From the NCBI GenBank assembly GCA_964059195.1, contig CAXKWD010000004.1, positions 120,562,043-120,626,042 on the forward strand: DNA of 64,000 nucleotides. The letters run 5' to 3'. Both the position numbers and the translations under genes were made by a program. Position 1 is the first letter of the stretch, and every line of letters starts with the position of its first letter. This DNA comes from Ectobius pallidus. Its lineage: Eukaryota; Arthropoda; Insecta; Blattodea; Ectobiidae. The notes beneath the pieces are model-generated. The model was not told the DNA's origin and made no database searches. It saw nothing but the letters and a program-made list of their open reading frames with translations. Shown here piece by piece: positions 9,549 through 21,590 of this stretch.

Positions 9549-10595
9549 GTATTTAGTACGTCGTTAAGGTTCGTAAGTAACACTTTGTAACTTGCTAAAT
9601 TGTAATAGTAATTACTTCACTTGTACGCGCCGTTGAAAATGTCTATTTACTTTTACATTTACTCTCTCGTAGTTTCTATTTGTATTGCGCGGATAATAAT
9701 GTTCAATCTTACGTTCACAATTAATGGTTCGTAATAATAAAATCAATGTCTTTACCAAATAATATAAATTACGCGCTTCGACGCTGATAATAACTTCTAT
9801 TTATATCGCGCGGATTATAATGTTTAAATATCAATATATTGCAAAGTTACTTGAGTTTAATAATGTTTAACGTAGTCTTATGTCTGAAGTGTGTCTTGAA
9901 GTTCTTTCGTCTAAGCTGTCGTGTGATCAATAGATGACGAGATGTCCGTGCTTTCTGCTAATATCTTTGTAAGGGGTAGTGGGGGTAAGTAGTTCCAATT
10001 GGTTGTGTCTGTGTCTAAGTCTTCTCTGATTGGGGTAAGGTAGTTTCTTCTGCTATCCGATTTGAAATATATTCCGTTTTTCGTCGTTGAAACAGGCAAG
10101 TTGCATCGGTCATTAATTACTTGAGCTGTCAAAATTGGCTAGGCGCCAGCCGGACGGCTCAAGAGGAAGTAGGCGTTACTAGGTTTATGTTTTTATCAAT
10201 AACTCTGATAACTGAAAGTTATCATAGTTCTGGTTATTTAATCCTGATGGGCTATTTTACGGGGCTTCCAATGGTATTAATTTGTAGTGGGTGTGATAAA
10301 AATGAAGAGAGTTATTAAGGTTTTTATATTAAAATGATGGAACGGGTTAATAAAAAGTTATGTGTAATATATCAAACTGTAGGGGCTGTTATTGGCTGTT
10401 GATGGGTGTAATTGGTTTCCTTGTCGCTTTTTCCTTAATGGAGTAATTAATGTTTGAAGTTAGGTGTTATATGGGGAATGAATGTTTGAAGTTAGGTGTT
10501 ATGTGTGGAAGTATAAACAGTAGGGTGCGTATTGTCAATCGTACAGGGGCTATATATGAGATTGTCGTCTGTGTTGAGTACAAAGTACGGTTACA
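9549..10595 (-). repeat. 5' LTR of the gypsy element
   Basis: Identical, base for base by eye, to 1-1047. It is the promoter-bearing LTR on the minus strand, with its 5' end at 10595 (TGTAACC). Past 10595 the sequence departs from the left copy, which marks the boundary with host DNA. The LTR contains the 32-base-period direct repeat and a TATA-like box. Confidence 0.94.
10322..10328 (-). promoter_or_regulatory. TATA-like box in the LTR
   Basis: TATAAAA on the minus strand, about 270 bases inside the LTR from its 5' end. The copy in the left LTR is at 774-780. The position is plausible for U3 but unsupported by other promoter elements. The TATAAATA units at 9160-9200 are rivals. Confidence 0.35.
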
Positions 10596-11318
10596 TTTTT
10601 ACGAAGCTGTAGAGTGTATTTTTCTTCAGTAATAGGCCAGATGTGTCAATTACTCCTAAGATACATTCCGGTCATCAAAATGTGTCCTTTTCAGTATGTT
10701 ATGTAATGTTTAGATAGTATTTTACTTTAGTGTACTATAATTAAGCAGAAGAGGTAAAGTTTGAGGGATTGCGAGTTAGCAGCGCTTCGGGCGTTGATGG
10801 CTCAGATAGACTGAAGTTGGGCTGTGTCGGTACACTCACTGTCCGCTCACGACGACTAGTGAGAAAACGAAACTTCACTACTCTTCCGGCTTTTTTTTTT
10901 ATTTATTTTTTTACTTTTTACTGGTAAAACAGTTGGCCGAAAGCATCGAAGGTGCAGCATTTGCAACTGCAGTCATTTGTAGAAGAGATCGGAGCTCTTT
11001 TGTATTTATGGTGAAAACCTTAAGTAAAATGCAATCGTAAAACATTTCACTCGGCAACGACTATACTGGTCCCGCCGGTATAAACGGGTTCCGTAGAGCT
11101 TATGCTGCTATTGCGTCTACAGGTAAATGTGCGGTAAACTTCAGTCTTTAGGTACCCCAAATGCTCTGTCTAATTATAATACTATTGTGATGTCCCTTTA
11201 CTTACTATGTAGTATATGGGTATAAATATTTGTAGATGTTTACATCTTATGATGAATATAAATATTTGTACATGTTACATCTTATGATGAATATATGTTT
11301 ATATTCTGGGTGTTGCAG
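10596..11318 (+). other. Flanking or intronic sequence before the TSP1 exon
   Basis: No coding potential seen. It holds a T-rich run at 10890-10920 and a short duplication near 11220-11290 (ATGAATATAAATATTTGTA-like units). The last bases form a polypyrimidine-poor but valid acceptor, TTGCAG at 11313-11318. Confidence 0.6.
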
Positions 11319-11609
11319 AAGTGGAATGGAGCGAATGGTCCGACTGTTCGGTGACGTGTGGCACCGGCTCTCAGAGTCGATATTCCCGCTGTGTGGATGA
11401 TGGGAGCCGCCTTGAGCTCTGCATGGAGGCCGGGGGAGAACACACTGAAACCAGAACTTGCTCTCGTGAGCCCTGCGTCACCACGGAGAACACAGCTGAT
11501 ATACCCGAAATGTTTTACCCATCCCTCCAAAACAAGCACCGGAAACTGCATCACCGGAAGAGCAACAATACGCTGCAGAACTCTACTGCCCATGAATACA
11601 ACGTCGATG
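11319..11609 (+). CDS. Internal exon encoding a thrombospondin type-1 repeat
   Basis: The reading frame starts after an AG acceptor at 11317-11318 and ends at the donor G|GTAAGT at 11610. The exon is 291 bp with phase 1 at both ends, so it can be skipped or shuffled without a frame change, as is typical of extracellular modules. The first 50 or so residues contain WSEWSDCSVTC, then CxxG-type spacing, a run RCVDDGSRLELC and closing TRTCSREPC. That is the six-cysteine, two- to three-Trp TSP1 fold used in secreted and adhesion proteins. The remaining 45 residues are polar and His/Asn-rich with NNT and NST glycosylation sequons. The parent gene cannot be named from one exon; ADAMTS-like, hemicentin-like and other TSR proteins all remain possible. 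Confidence 0.85.
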
Positions 11610-11961
11610 GTAAGTACGCTTAATTTTTTGTCAGAATATAATTTATAATTGAGAACTCAACAGAAAAGTTCGTTACTTCAAACCATGGTCTAATAGTTTT
11701 CAGTGTGCCTGGGATTCAAATTCAGGTCGTGTGAACTGTTACTTCATTTCAGAATGGTCGAATCCTATCCTCTGATCTTGCTACAGGAACGTCAATAATG
11801 CGCTTCTTTCTCAATGGAATTTTCGCCTTTATTGAAAACAGCCTTGTTCGCTATAGAGTAATAGCAATTTTGTACTTTTATTGCAACAGAATTGTGTTGT
11901 ACAGTCAGCGGACTAAATAATGTGTATGCCTCTCAGCATACTGCCAGTTTCTGTTCATGTA
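11610..11961 (+). other. Intronic sequence after the TSP1 exon
   Basis: Begins with a consensus donor GTAAGT. No further exon is recognised before the LINE poly-A tail. Confidence 0.6.
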
Positions 11962-11998
11962 ATTATTATTATTATTATTATTTTTTTTTTTTTTTTTT
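11962..11998 (-). repeat. LINE poly-A tail followed by (AAT)n
   Basis: On the minus strand 18 A residues (11998-11981) follow the LINE 3' end and then run into about six AAT units. This marks the 3' end of the LINE at 11999 and its insertion junction inside the presumed intron. Confidence 0.85.
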
Positions 11999-12221
11999 GC
12001 GGTAAGTGTCCAGAAGAAAAATAAAAGTTGCCACAGGACACTTGAAATAAACAATCAGTCAAACAGCAAACTTGCATATCCGTTTCGTCAACCGAGTCCA
12101 AACTTAAACACTGAATAATACACTGGCAGGAAACTACTCACTCTTCATAAGTATCGATTTTTTCTCTCTATCACACTCTTCAATGCAGCACCCAACAGGT
12201 CCGATTCTCCCCTACTCTCTA

Positions 12222-15200
12222 CTAGAAATCCAGTTGATAGATAGCTCGTTTTTGTGTGTCCGTCAAGATCTTCTGGATCTTGGACACGTGTTTACGGTAC
12301 ATACTTTGCAACTGTGGAATGTTATACAGTTGTTCTTTCAGGATTGCGTGAACATAACCAAATGCCAATAGTGCCTGGAGGAATCGATTATGGGCCGGGT
12401 TAGTTTCGAAATGTAATAAGATTGCCAGATTGGGGTTAGTGCCGGGAACCAGTCCTGTCATCTGCTGTGTTATCCAAGCCCACGCTGATCGCACTTTCGA
12501 ACATGACGATAGTCTATGACATAGTGTATCAATGTTGCCACAAGCTGAACATAGAGGAGAACCTGTCATTCCATGTGTAAACGTTTTTGCTTCCGTCGGT
12601 ATTGCTTCGTTGACAAAGACATACGCCGTCGATTTCCAGGCTGTAGGGATATGTGGGCTCCCGAAGGCTCACCAAATAACTTTCCATTTGAAAACCGGGT
12701 ATTTGATCATAATATGAGGAATAAAATTATCTTGTTGTATATTTTGATACAGTGTCTTTGTTGTCCACTCAGATACATTGTTTTTCAGCTCGTCCGTCAG
12801 ACATCTCATTACATTAATAGTAGGTTGAAAGTCTGAAAACTTAGTATCCACCCGACATTTGGATATATCGAGCAGCTCACGTAAGAGGGGTGGGGTCTGA
12901 TGGTTGTCTGGAGCCCCATACCAATTTCCCATAATATTTTTCAGTAATAAGGCTTTACATTTCCGCGCGACGTCTATGAGTCCTAGGCCACCAGTGCAAG
13001 TGCTCATGCGCAGTTGCTGTCGGGAGATGCGATATAGATGGCCATGCCATAATTACAGACCAATATTCTTTTCAATGCTTTGGGCATCTTTTGTCGAGAT
13101 CGGAATTACCTGGGCAGCATACCACATTTTACTCAGGGCAAACTGATTAATGTGCCACACCTTTTGAAGTAAGTTGAGGTGTCTGCATATCTGTCGTGAT
13201 AACGTAAAACGGATGGTATTGACAATAGTGTTCCAGTTGTGAAAAATTACTTCTTTTACTGTACGGTACATGACTAGTCCCAATATTTTCACTTTGCGCA
13301 CTATCGGTATATTGACAAGGGTAACGTCTTGTGGCCAGGCAGCTAAGGGTAGTAGAGCGCTCTTGTGAAAATTTATTATTGCTCCAGTCGATCGACCATA
13401 CAATGTAAGCACAGATAACAGCATATCTATTTGATCTTGTGTCTGCAGTAAAATTGAGTCATCATCTGCATAACCAGTAGCAATGAAAAGAGGTGTGTTC
13501 TGTGGCCCAATTTCCGATAGAACACGGTGTGTCAGTCGCATTAATGGTTCAAGACTGGTAAACCATCCGTTAACCTGCACTTTAGAATATGCATTAAGAT
13601 ATAATTCCTTGATAACTGAGGTAATTTTGTCTGGAAAATTAAATTTTCGTAAAACTGCCCACAAATACTCGTGGTTAATCCTATCAAATGCCTTTTGAAA
13701 GTCTAGACTCAATAAGGCCGCTTGAGAAGTCGCATGAGTTTCATAATACATTATTGTGTCCCGTAGCGCGCTAAGTATGTGTATAATGTTTCTGCCGGGC
13801 ACACCACAATGTTGCCCTACCCCCACTAACTTCTCCATTAATGGCCGAAGTCGATTAGCAAGGATTTTCATAAAGATTTTATAATCACAATTGAGCAGAG
13901 TTATTGGCCTAAAGTCATCTAATCTTATAGCGTTAGACTTTTTAGGTATTAAGATAATAATACCATCACTAAATCCACTTTTCTTTTCTGATGCAAACAG
14001 CAAGGCATTCATAATCTGTAGAAGTTCTTTCTTGAGGATTGGCCAAAAATGACGATAAAACCCATATCCTATGCCATCGGGCCCCGGCGCAGACTTGTCT
14101 CTTGCGGTGAAAATCGCGTGCTTAAGTTCTTGTTCAGTTCTTGTTCCAGAAGAATATTCTGAGATTCCTCTGATGTAGTAGATTGGCTGTATAGATCCGT
14201 AAAATATCTCTCAGTCTCTTGTGGTATAGTAGATGTTGTTGTAGCCTCGCTACCCTCCGGAGTTTGCAACTTCTTTATAAATTTTCTTTGGCTATTTATT
14301 TTCTCGGTCGCCACATGGTAGAATGCTGCTTTTTCTTTTTGGGTAGTTGTCAGTCTGGACCGCACTTTAGTACCATCAAGAATGTTTGTATGAATCTGAC
14401 ATTTTTTTTTTAAGGCGTTCATGTGTGCAGACACATTGTGGCCTTTTTGCTGTCGTCTAAGGAGTTCATCCAACATATTGTAATAAAACCGCAATAACTG
14501 TTCCCGACTCCTCGCTTTTTCAGTGACCAAGTGTCGAAAATAAGACTTAATAGCAGGCTTAAATAAACACTGCCAATCTTGTAACAGTGTTCTTGTTGAA
14601 CGTAATGCTTGCTGCACCTTTCTATTCCAAAGTAACTGAAATTCCGTTTCCACCTCTTCAGCATGAAACAACGATTCATTTAATTTCCAGTAACCTCTTC
14701 CAATCTGTTGACACACACTGTTATTTTCTTGGATATGCATGACCACCATGTGATGGTCGCTACAAGGGAAGGGGATAATTCGTATATCTCGTATTACTAT
14801 ATTCCCATCTTTTCTAACATATATACGATCAAGGCGGCTGGCTGCATCGCCCCTGTAAAATGTATATCCTGGAGTATCATTATACTTCACCTCCCATGCA
14901 TCACAAAGATCCAGGGATTGTGTTAAGTTCTGCAGGGCCGGAGAAAAATTGAAGCAACCTTTTTGATCTTTGGGATGAAGGACACAATTAAAATCACCTG
15001 AAAATATCACTCGCTGGTATGAATGACGTAAATAATATGACAGCTCTGTGTTGATGAAGATTTCACGTTCCTGTTTTTTATTAGTGCCAGAAGGTAAATA
15101 CACATTAACGAGGAGCGTATGGTCACTGGTCATAATAGATGTTATGCGTCCGCTGGGATGTTTCTCAGAAAATTGTACTGTTATATCACTTCGATATATT

Positions 15201-15457
15201 ATTGCGGTTCCTCTGACATTTTCCCCTATGTTGATTACACTATCATATCTAGTCCCAATGAAGGAAAAGTTTTCATAATTTACCTCTTGAAGGAAGATAC
15301 AATCTAGATCTGCATTATAAAGTTGCTGGCGCAATAAATCTCGCGTCTCTCTGCTGCACAAACCATTTACATTTAAAGTTGCTACACATGATGTATATAG
15401 CACCATCACAACGAGGTAAAGGGTTGTCCTATATAACGGAAATATAATGATATCCAT
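12222..15457 (-). pseudogene. LINE ORF2: endonuclease and reverse transcriptase, broken
   Basis: The endonuclease starts at 15457, with LNVNGLCS near 15370 and SDHH near 14745-14760, as in AP-like LINE endonucleases that nick the target. The frame is lost close to 14090, where a shift of one base separates it from the KSAPGPDG segment that opens the RT. The RT has FRPITLLN, KAFDRINHEYLW and the catalytic YADD at about 13461-13472. It is cut by an in-frame TAA at 13055-13053 just before a WHGHLYRI segment, and by a TGA at 12671-12669. The last part (12569-12222) has a CSACG...H...C motif like the C-terminal zinc site of Tx1 elements. With one frameshift and two stops the copy cannot make a full ORF2 product. 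Confidence 0.85.
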
Positions 15458-15529
15458 TGCAATGAAGGAAAACTCGAAAAGATGTTGAGATCTACTCTAA
15501 CTTGGTACCCCCACACTCCGAGTAGTCTG

Positions 15530-16806
15530 TTAGGTTGGGGTGTCCTCGATATCATCCTCCGTACTCCGCCCTCCAGGTTGGGTGGGGAAGCGACCAGAGA
15601 CGAGATATGGCTTCGTGGAATCTTTGTTTTTCTTTTGGATTTTGGCTTTCGATTGCAGAGTATCCTGATTTGAATTGTCCGTGCTCTCCCTACGGTCATG
15701 TGACTGACTACGCTTTCTTGGATCGCGTGATGTTACCAAACATGTTTGGTGTTGTAGGAACGCTGTGTTAGATACAGCTTGCTGTTCTTTATCTGAAGAA
15801 GCCAAACTCATGTCCTCGTCATCCATGTCGCTTTCCGCAGACTGTGTATCTTCATCCCTGGCTCGTTCACCTAACAGGGCCATATCACACACAGGATCTC
15901 TGGTATGTTGTGAATCCATTGGAACGGTGCAGTCGGTTGTTGCTGCGCTGTCTGTAGAAACTTGTGCGTTCTCATCGGCTGTTGCAGCTACATAAGATGG
16001 TGAGCTGTCATCCAGTAAGATATTCAGTATATCCTGAGTACTGTTAATGGATTCACTAGCGACATTGTCTCCCGGACTGGCCGTCCCACCTCGTACCGTC
16101 AGGCCAGGTACCTCTTGATTGATAACCTCTGCACTCTCCATGTATTGCAATGGCTCCGGAATTGATGTTGCACCTCCTACTATTTCACTGAGTAACTTCC
16201 TCTTGTTATTCGGTTTCACCGGCAGGGAAAACTTTTTGTGAGGACAGTGGGATTGTAGATGCGTACTTTCATGGCAAATATGGCATAACTGTGGTTGGCC
16301 CTGGTAATGAATTGCTACTTTATAACCGGCAATCATCATTTTACTGGGCACCGGTTTGTTAAGTGCAACACGTACAGCTCTTACTCCATTTTGAACTGGA
16401 AACTTATATTGAGTACCCCACATTTCCGGTCGAACACTTTTAACCTGACCATATGGAGATAATGACCGCATCACTGCACTATCTTCAATTTCCGGGGGGA
16501 AACTTACAGTCGCATGGTGACAGTTGTAAGGTCTGCACGCTCAATGTTGACCTGAATGACTGTGCCATTATAATATATAAAACTCACTGCACCTTCGTGT
16601 TTAGCCATAAGTCTATCGTAGGTGAGAACAGAAACCAATTTAATGTACACAGCACGGTCTGTAGAGTTTAACTGTATCATTTCTACTTGGTCTGGCGTTA
16701 TTCGTAAAGTACCCTCAATCCAGTCGTGAATCTCAATAGCCGTCGGTCTTGAAGCCGATGTCGGAAACACTACCTTTATGGTGTTTTTACGTTGGATAGT
16801 TGCCAT
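15530..16806 (-). pseudogene. LINE ORF1: RNA-binding zinc-knuckle protein, frameshifted
   Basis: It starts at ATG 16806 and reads about 95 residues. Near 16515 the frame shifts, and the second part (open from before 16474 to 15530) resumes in another frame. The second part has the GYKVAIHYQG segment, then a CCHC knuckle of the form CHICHESTHLQSHC, then an acidic and Ser/Thr-rich tail with basic patches near the end. ORF1 proteins of this group coat the LINE RNA. It precedes ORF2 by about 70 bases on the same strand. Confidence 0.78.
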
Positions 16807-17000
16807 GATTTGTTACCGTATTATAAAGACCTGCTCACACACTTGACGAATCAAAAGAAAATATGTGGTGAAACACCAGACTACTCCTTCTAGCAGCGAA
16901 CGTACACTATAAACACGCCTCCACTGACGGCTAGGCCGTAACGTGTAATGGAGCCTCGGAAGGTGAGGGGTACTCTGTAATGAAGGATGAGTCATCGAAT

Positions 17001-17649
17001 TGGACTAGAATACATCCTACTGTGTATACCATGCGGTTAGGATGGAGCTTTGCAGACCTCGTAAAATAATAATATGCACGAGGTCGTGTGCACCTAAGTC
17101 CGCTTCCCATACTGGCGGGCTGAGATAGGAAATAAAAATATTCAATTTTTTCTGAGATAGGGTTGTCTGAAATGGGGTGCACTCAGCCTCATGACACTAA
17201 CTGAGGTAAAGAAATCCATCAATAACGCCCGTGGGAGTCGTAATGCTGACCACATGCCATCAATGTTTTCTTCTGCCAGTAGCGGTGGGCTGTTTGTAGG
17301 TCTAATACCATAAGGGATGTAGCGCCATAGAGTTTAATTTAGTATTCATAAATAAATGGAACCATTTTTATAGTGTTTGTTTCAGAATGTTTACTGAGAC
17401 GACAGTAACTGGTTTTCAAAACAATGTGCCGTTCGTTCAGTTCATCTAGTAGCGTCAGGTTCCCATTTTTACGAAAAAGGGGACACTCGTTTTGATTTAG
17501 GTATTAACAGTTCTTAAACCTTTGGTAGTGAAATGGTAAAATTGTTCTAGGTCTAATTTATCAGTTTTATCACTTGATTCAAGGTTTTACGTCCTAGATC
17601 TATATCATGATGGGAGGAGCTGTTTGAAGTTTGAATAGGCCTATGTTTA
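17001..17649. other. Unassigned interval between two LINE relics
   Basis: It may include the 5' untranslated region of the Tx1-like LINE up to roughly 17200. No ORF, domain or repeat structure is recognised in the rest. Confidence 0.4.
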
Positions 17650-19490
17650 TTCATAATCATAATCATATTTATTGAGCGGTTAAGTACAGTAAATTGACCA
17701 GGTCATAAATATTAAAATAACTCGTTTACAATACATAAAACTCAAATAGTGCTAAAGTCTAAAATACAAATTAAAAACTCTTCAAGATTATACAGAGGAT
17801 TGCAAATTAGCATATTTTTCAATTTTGTCCTGAAATAATTAAAATATGCATTATCAATTCATTCAGGAAGTGCATTGATGAGTCTAATACCAACATCATT
17901 AAAACTTGTAGCAGTCTTGGACAGTCTATTTATTGGAAGATCAGCAGATGAGCATTTATAGTTGGGTATGAGTGAATAGATTATCTCATAACTTCAGAAC
18001 TATAATTTAGTTTCATGTGCAGAATTCAAAAATGTAAATTTTGTCATAATCCGTAATTCCTTAAATTTTGGTTTACAGTGGGCAGTACATTCAGCACTGT
18101 TAAGACTCGTACAGCTCTTTTTTGAATCATCAAAATACTATCAATTTTGGAGCAATTTCTCCAAATGATGTCATAGTTAATTGTGGTCTGAAAGTATGCA
18201 TAATAAGACTTTAAATACTATGTGCAGGGAGTTGTTTTTTTAAGCTTCTGAGCAGGTATAGAACTGCACTAAGTCCAATACTTAAATAGTCAATATGATT
18301 TTTTCCAATTTAACCTGGAATCAAGATATATTTCAAGTAATTTTACATTATTTTCATTATTGTCTTTTAGATTAAAAGGAATAGTCTGAGTTTTCCCAGA
18401 ATTTAAAAACAGTTGACTGGAATCAAACCATTTCTTTGAGTGAGTTAACGTGGCTTCAACTAAACTATCTAATTCATTAGGACATTTACAATTGTTTAGG
18501 AAACATGTGTCATCAGCATATAACAAAGATTTACATGCCATATTAACTGACAAGTCATTGATATAAATTGAAAATAATAGAAGTCCAAGTACGGATCCTT
18601 GGGGCACCCCATAATTCACAACCTTAATATCAGATCTTTTAGTGCCAACCTGAACCACTTGTTTACGGCATGACAAGTATAATATAAGAGTTATTAACAC
18701 CATAACTTTCCAACTTATGAGCTAAGGTATTGCGATATACCGTGACAAATGCCGTAGTCAGGTCACAAAGGACGGCTTTGGTATGAAGGCTGTGCTCGAA
18801 ACCATGTAAAACATATTTGACAAAGTCACTTATTGCATTAATAGTGGTTCGTCCTGCACGAAATCCAAAGTCAGAATTTGACAAAAGATTATTTATTTCA
18901 AAATATTGTATCAGTTGTTTATTGATTAGCGTTTCAAGCATTTTCCATACGTTGGTACTTTTGAAACAGGACGATAATTATCAGGGTCACCTTGATTGCC
19001 TTTCTTAAAACTGGAGTTACTTTAGAAATTTTCAAGCTATTTAGAAATATACCTATTTGCATACACTCATTAATGCAGTAACGAACAGGTTTTGCAATAG
19101 CAATGATTATTTTTACATAAAATAATTATATACATCATAGTAATCATGACTGTAAGAATTTTTCGTGTTGGTTACAACCTTTAACACATCCTCACAAGTT
19201 ATAGCTCTCCTTTTAAAGGCTGTAAAAAAGTATAAAAAAGTATCGGGATCGATATTTATGTCGTGTTTACTTCTACTTACATCACTAATTGTTTTTATTA
19301 AAGTCCATGCTGCCTTGGATTTATTTCTTGAGGTATTTATGCAGTTCATGTTAGCGTCCTTCTCACCTTCAATTAGGGATTTTTCATATACGTGCCTGCT
19401 GTTCTTATACAAACATTTATAAGCTCCCAAATGATTCTTAAACATTGTTAAATAACACATCATCCTATTCTTCATCCTATTATCACATAC
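17650..19490 (-). pseudogene. CR1/jockey-group LINE remnant, 5' truncated
   Basis: Minus-strand fragments of one reverse transcriptase in several frames. 19475-19113 is a pre-RT segment with SKAAWTLIKTISD. 18941-18663 contains NSDFGFRAGRTT and a decayed AFD-type block. 18703-18290 contains VPQGSVLGLLLF and LLYADD, the catalytic motif. Further decayed sequence around 18120-18060 matches the QKRAVRVL and FKELRIM region that ends such RTs. The 3' end at about 17670-17650 has AATAAA and a short ATTATG repeat tail. Stops and frameshifts make it non-functional. Confidence 0.8.
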
Positions 19491-21590
19491 AACGTTGTTT
19501 ATTGGAGGGTATCTACTTTCATGCGAGAATCACACAATAATATAAAGCATTGCTTTTCCATTTCGAACCTAACCATTCCTGTTACTTGCAGATCGGATCT
19601 GAGTGCGTATTGATTGAACAAGTTCGCTTTCTTTAACGATCGGTTTGGGCCGTACTGTTCTGTGACGAAGTGGCTGCCCCGGCACACCAAAGAGGTGTCC
19701 ATTAGGGCAGATGTGAGTGGCCTGAAAACCTAAAGAGGATGAGCAAGAATAACATTTATTTCATAGGAATTTGATAAAATTCGGAAGGCTAGAGCTGGAG
19801 ATCAGTTCATGACCCAAATAGCATTATTGAACTTTCCTATAGGAGGAATGAAAACTCGAATAGTAGTCTATAGATGACGAAACAGATGTTCCCTCTTACG
19901 AATATAAAGATGTACTTCATACTTCAGAAATGTAATAAATGTAGAATATAAACTCATGAGTAATTTGTTCTGACTGCACATTACTTGGAATCTGGGTATA
20001 ATGGATTTAGCCTATAGAGACTTAAGGGCAGAGGTGTAGGCCTACTGCTAATAAAACCTGTGATCATTACTGATGTCTCAGTTAGGGCGATAGAGCAAGC
20101 GGACTGTGATGTAGTTAATTAGAATTAGATTTAAAATGCAGGACTAAAGTGAATTGCTCTTCCAGAGTACATCCCGGATAAATGAGACATGGTGAAAGAT
20201 CCAACAATTTATTGCATTTTCAAATAATAATAAAAAATACACTTACAAAGAAAATTCCTTCATGTAATATTTACACTGATGAAATTAATCTTGAAGTTTC
20301 ACAGGAATTAGCTCATTGTTCAAAAATGCTATTTAAGATGTTTAATTTGTTTACAATATATGCGTATTAAATTAATATCAAATAAATAAGCACGTACATG
20401 ACACAATCGATTGATATTATATGAAGAAATAACCGGAGGACCAACCGTAAATTGAACAATAAATTATAGCTGTGATGATTACATAACTTGGAAAAGTTAA
20501 GCTTAGAGTCTAAATCTACAATAGTTCAGTAAAAAATCATGCAAATTTAGTTGCTATTGCTAATAATTGATTTCACAGTGTACGAGCGTCTTCCCTCCAG
20601 CTATTGATTTTCACAAAGTTGTGTTGAATTGACGAATATAATGTCCAAACTAATTAGCTTCAATTATGATCGTATGGAAGTTAAATTCACGGGTGAGCGT
20701 CCTTACTCTGGCAATTGATAGTTACAAATTGCATTGAATTGATTGATATAATGTCTGAATAATGAGCGTCTTCGCTTCAAGCGAATGATATTCAAAAAAT
20801 TATATAGGATGATTAGTAAAATATCTGGATTTAACACAATTCATTGAGTATAGATGCAGGTTTAAAGATCCCACTTGAAACAAGATGGCTAACCCCAAAC
20901 CTCTACAGAATTTCACAAATCAGTCATACAAATATTCAGTAAATTCTCTGTAGTGGGATTTCTTCCATAATCGGCCTGCCATAGTCGGCATACAGTAGAC
21001 AGTAAAGAAAAAGTGTTCTATGATCGGTATTTGTCGTGACGTGGACATTCCTTAAACATCGTTCACAGAGTGTTAGTTCCGGAAATAGTAGCAGATTAGT
21101 TGGCTCGGCTTCTCAAAACCTTGCCTGAGTGTACACAGCAAAGTTATATACAAATCTATCCTTACAGTACTTATTTAAAACGAGCCATAAATTCTCTACA
21201 AAATTTAAAATGAGACTTATCAAGTTTCTTTTTGCGTTGAACACAGTGTCCTGTTCCATATTTTGACTGATTAAGTCTATAGAAAGTCTATTGATGCAGC
21301 TTAATCGACGGTAATATTTCGCCTGGATATTTAATATCATTTAGATATTAAAGAAATTACTGTCTACAGATTACAGTAATACCTACGTACACATAATACG
21401 ACCAGATACGAATCAAATACCTTTATAAATCGTGCAAATCCTGAAAAAAAGGTTCAGAAACATCGTCCCAATTAGTGCAAATGAATTTAAAAAGTAGACT
21501 TTTCGTGTAATTGTCATTCTCGGTGCCTCACAGTTCTCTCATGGCTTAACTTAACAAGGAATACATTCTACTTTAGTATGTTACATGCTT
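19491..21590. other. Unassigned interval
   Basis: No gene recognised. The 67-aa minus frame at 19702-19499 has an odd conserved-looking composition but no family I can name. A degenerate tandem repeat lies at 20584-20830. Confidence 0.4.
20584..20830. repeat. Three degenerate units of about 70 bases
   Basis: Units begin GAGCGTC at 20584, 20695 and 20764 and share a pattern GAGCGTC...ATTGAT...GAATTGA...ATAATGTC. The second and third are adjacent; the first is separated by about 40 bases. They are clearly diverged. Confidence 0.6.

Larger units (their letters stand above)
1..10595 (-). mobile_element. Intact Ty3/gypsy LTR retrotransposon, minus strand, cut by the window start
   Basis: Read on the minus strand the order is 5' LTR (ending at 10595 on the right), leader, gag, pol, a long 3' noncoding tract and the 3' LTR, which runs off the left window edge. 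Both coding regions are open and all catalytic motifs of protease, reverse transcriptase, RNase H and integrase are visible. The integrase follows RNase H, which is the Ty3/gypsy (Metaviridae) order, and there is a GPY/F module at the integrase C-terminus. No env-like ORF is present between pol and the 3' LTR. The two LTRs are identical over the 1047 comparable bases, so the insertion is recent. The right flank after 10595 begins with five T, but the matching target-site duplication lies outside the window. Confidence 0.95.
11962..17000 (-). mobile_element. Tx1-like (L1 group) LINE, full or near full length, inactive
   Basis: A non-LTR retrotransposon on the minus strand with ORF1 (zinc-knuckle protein), ORF2 (endonuclease, reverse transcriptase, C-terminal Cys/His motif) and a poly-A tail. 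The order and the RT motifs, such as FRPITLLNCDYKI and a VPGR-type segment, match the Tx1 branch of L1. The right-hand (5') boundary is not defined; upstream sequence of unknown nature continues to about 17200. Both ORFs carry lesions. No clear target-site duplication was found around the tail (left flank near 11950). Confidence 0.85.
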
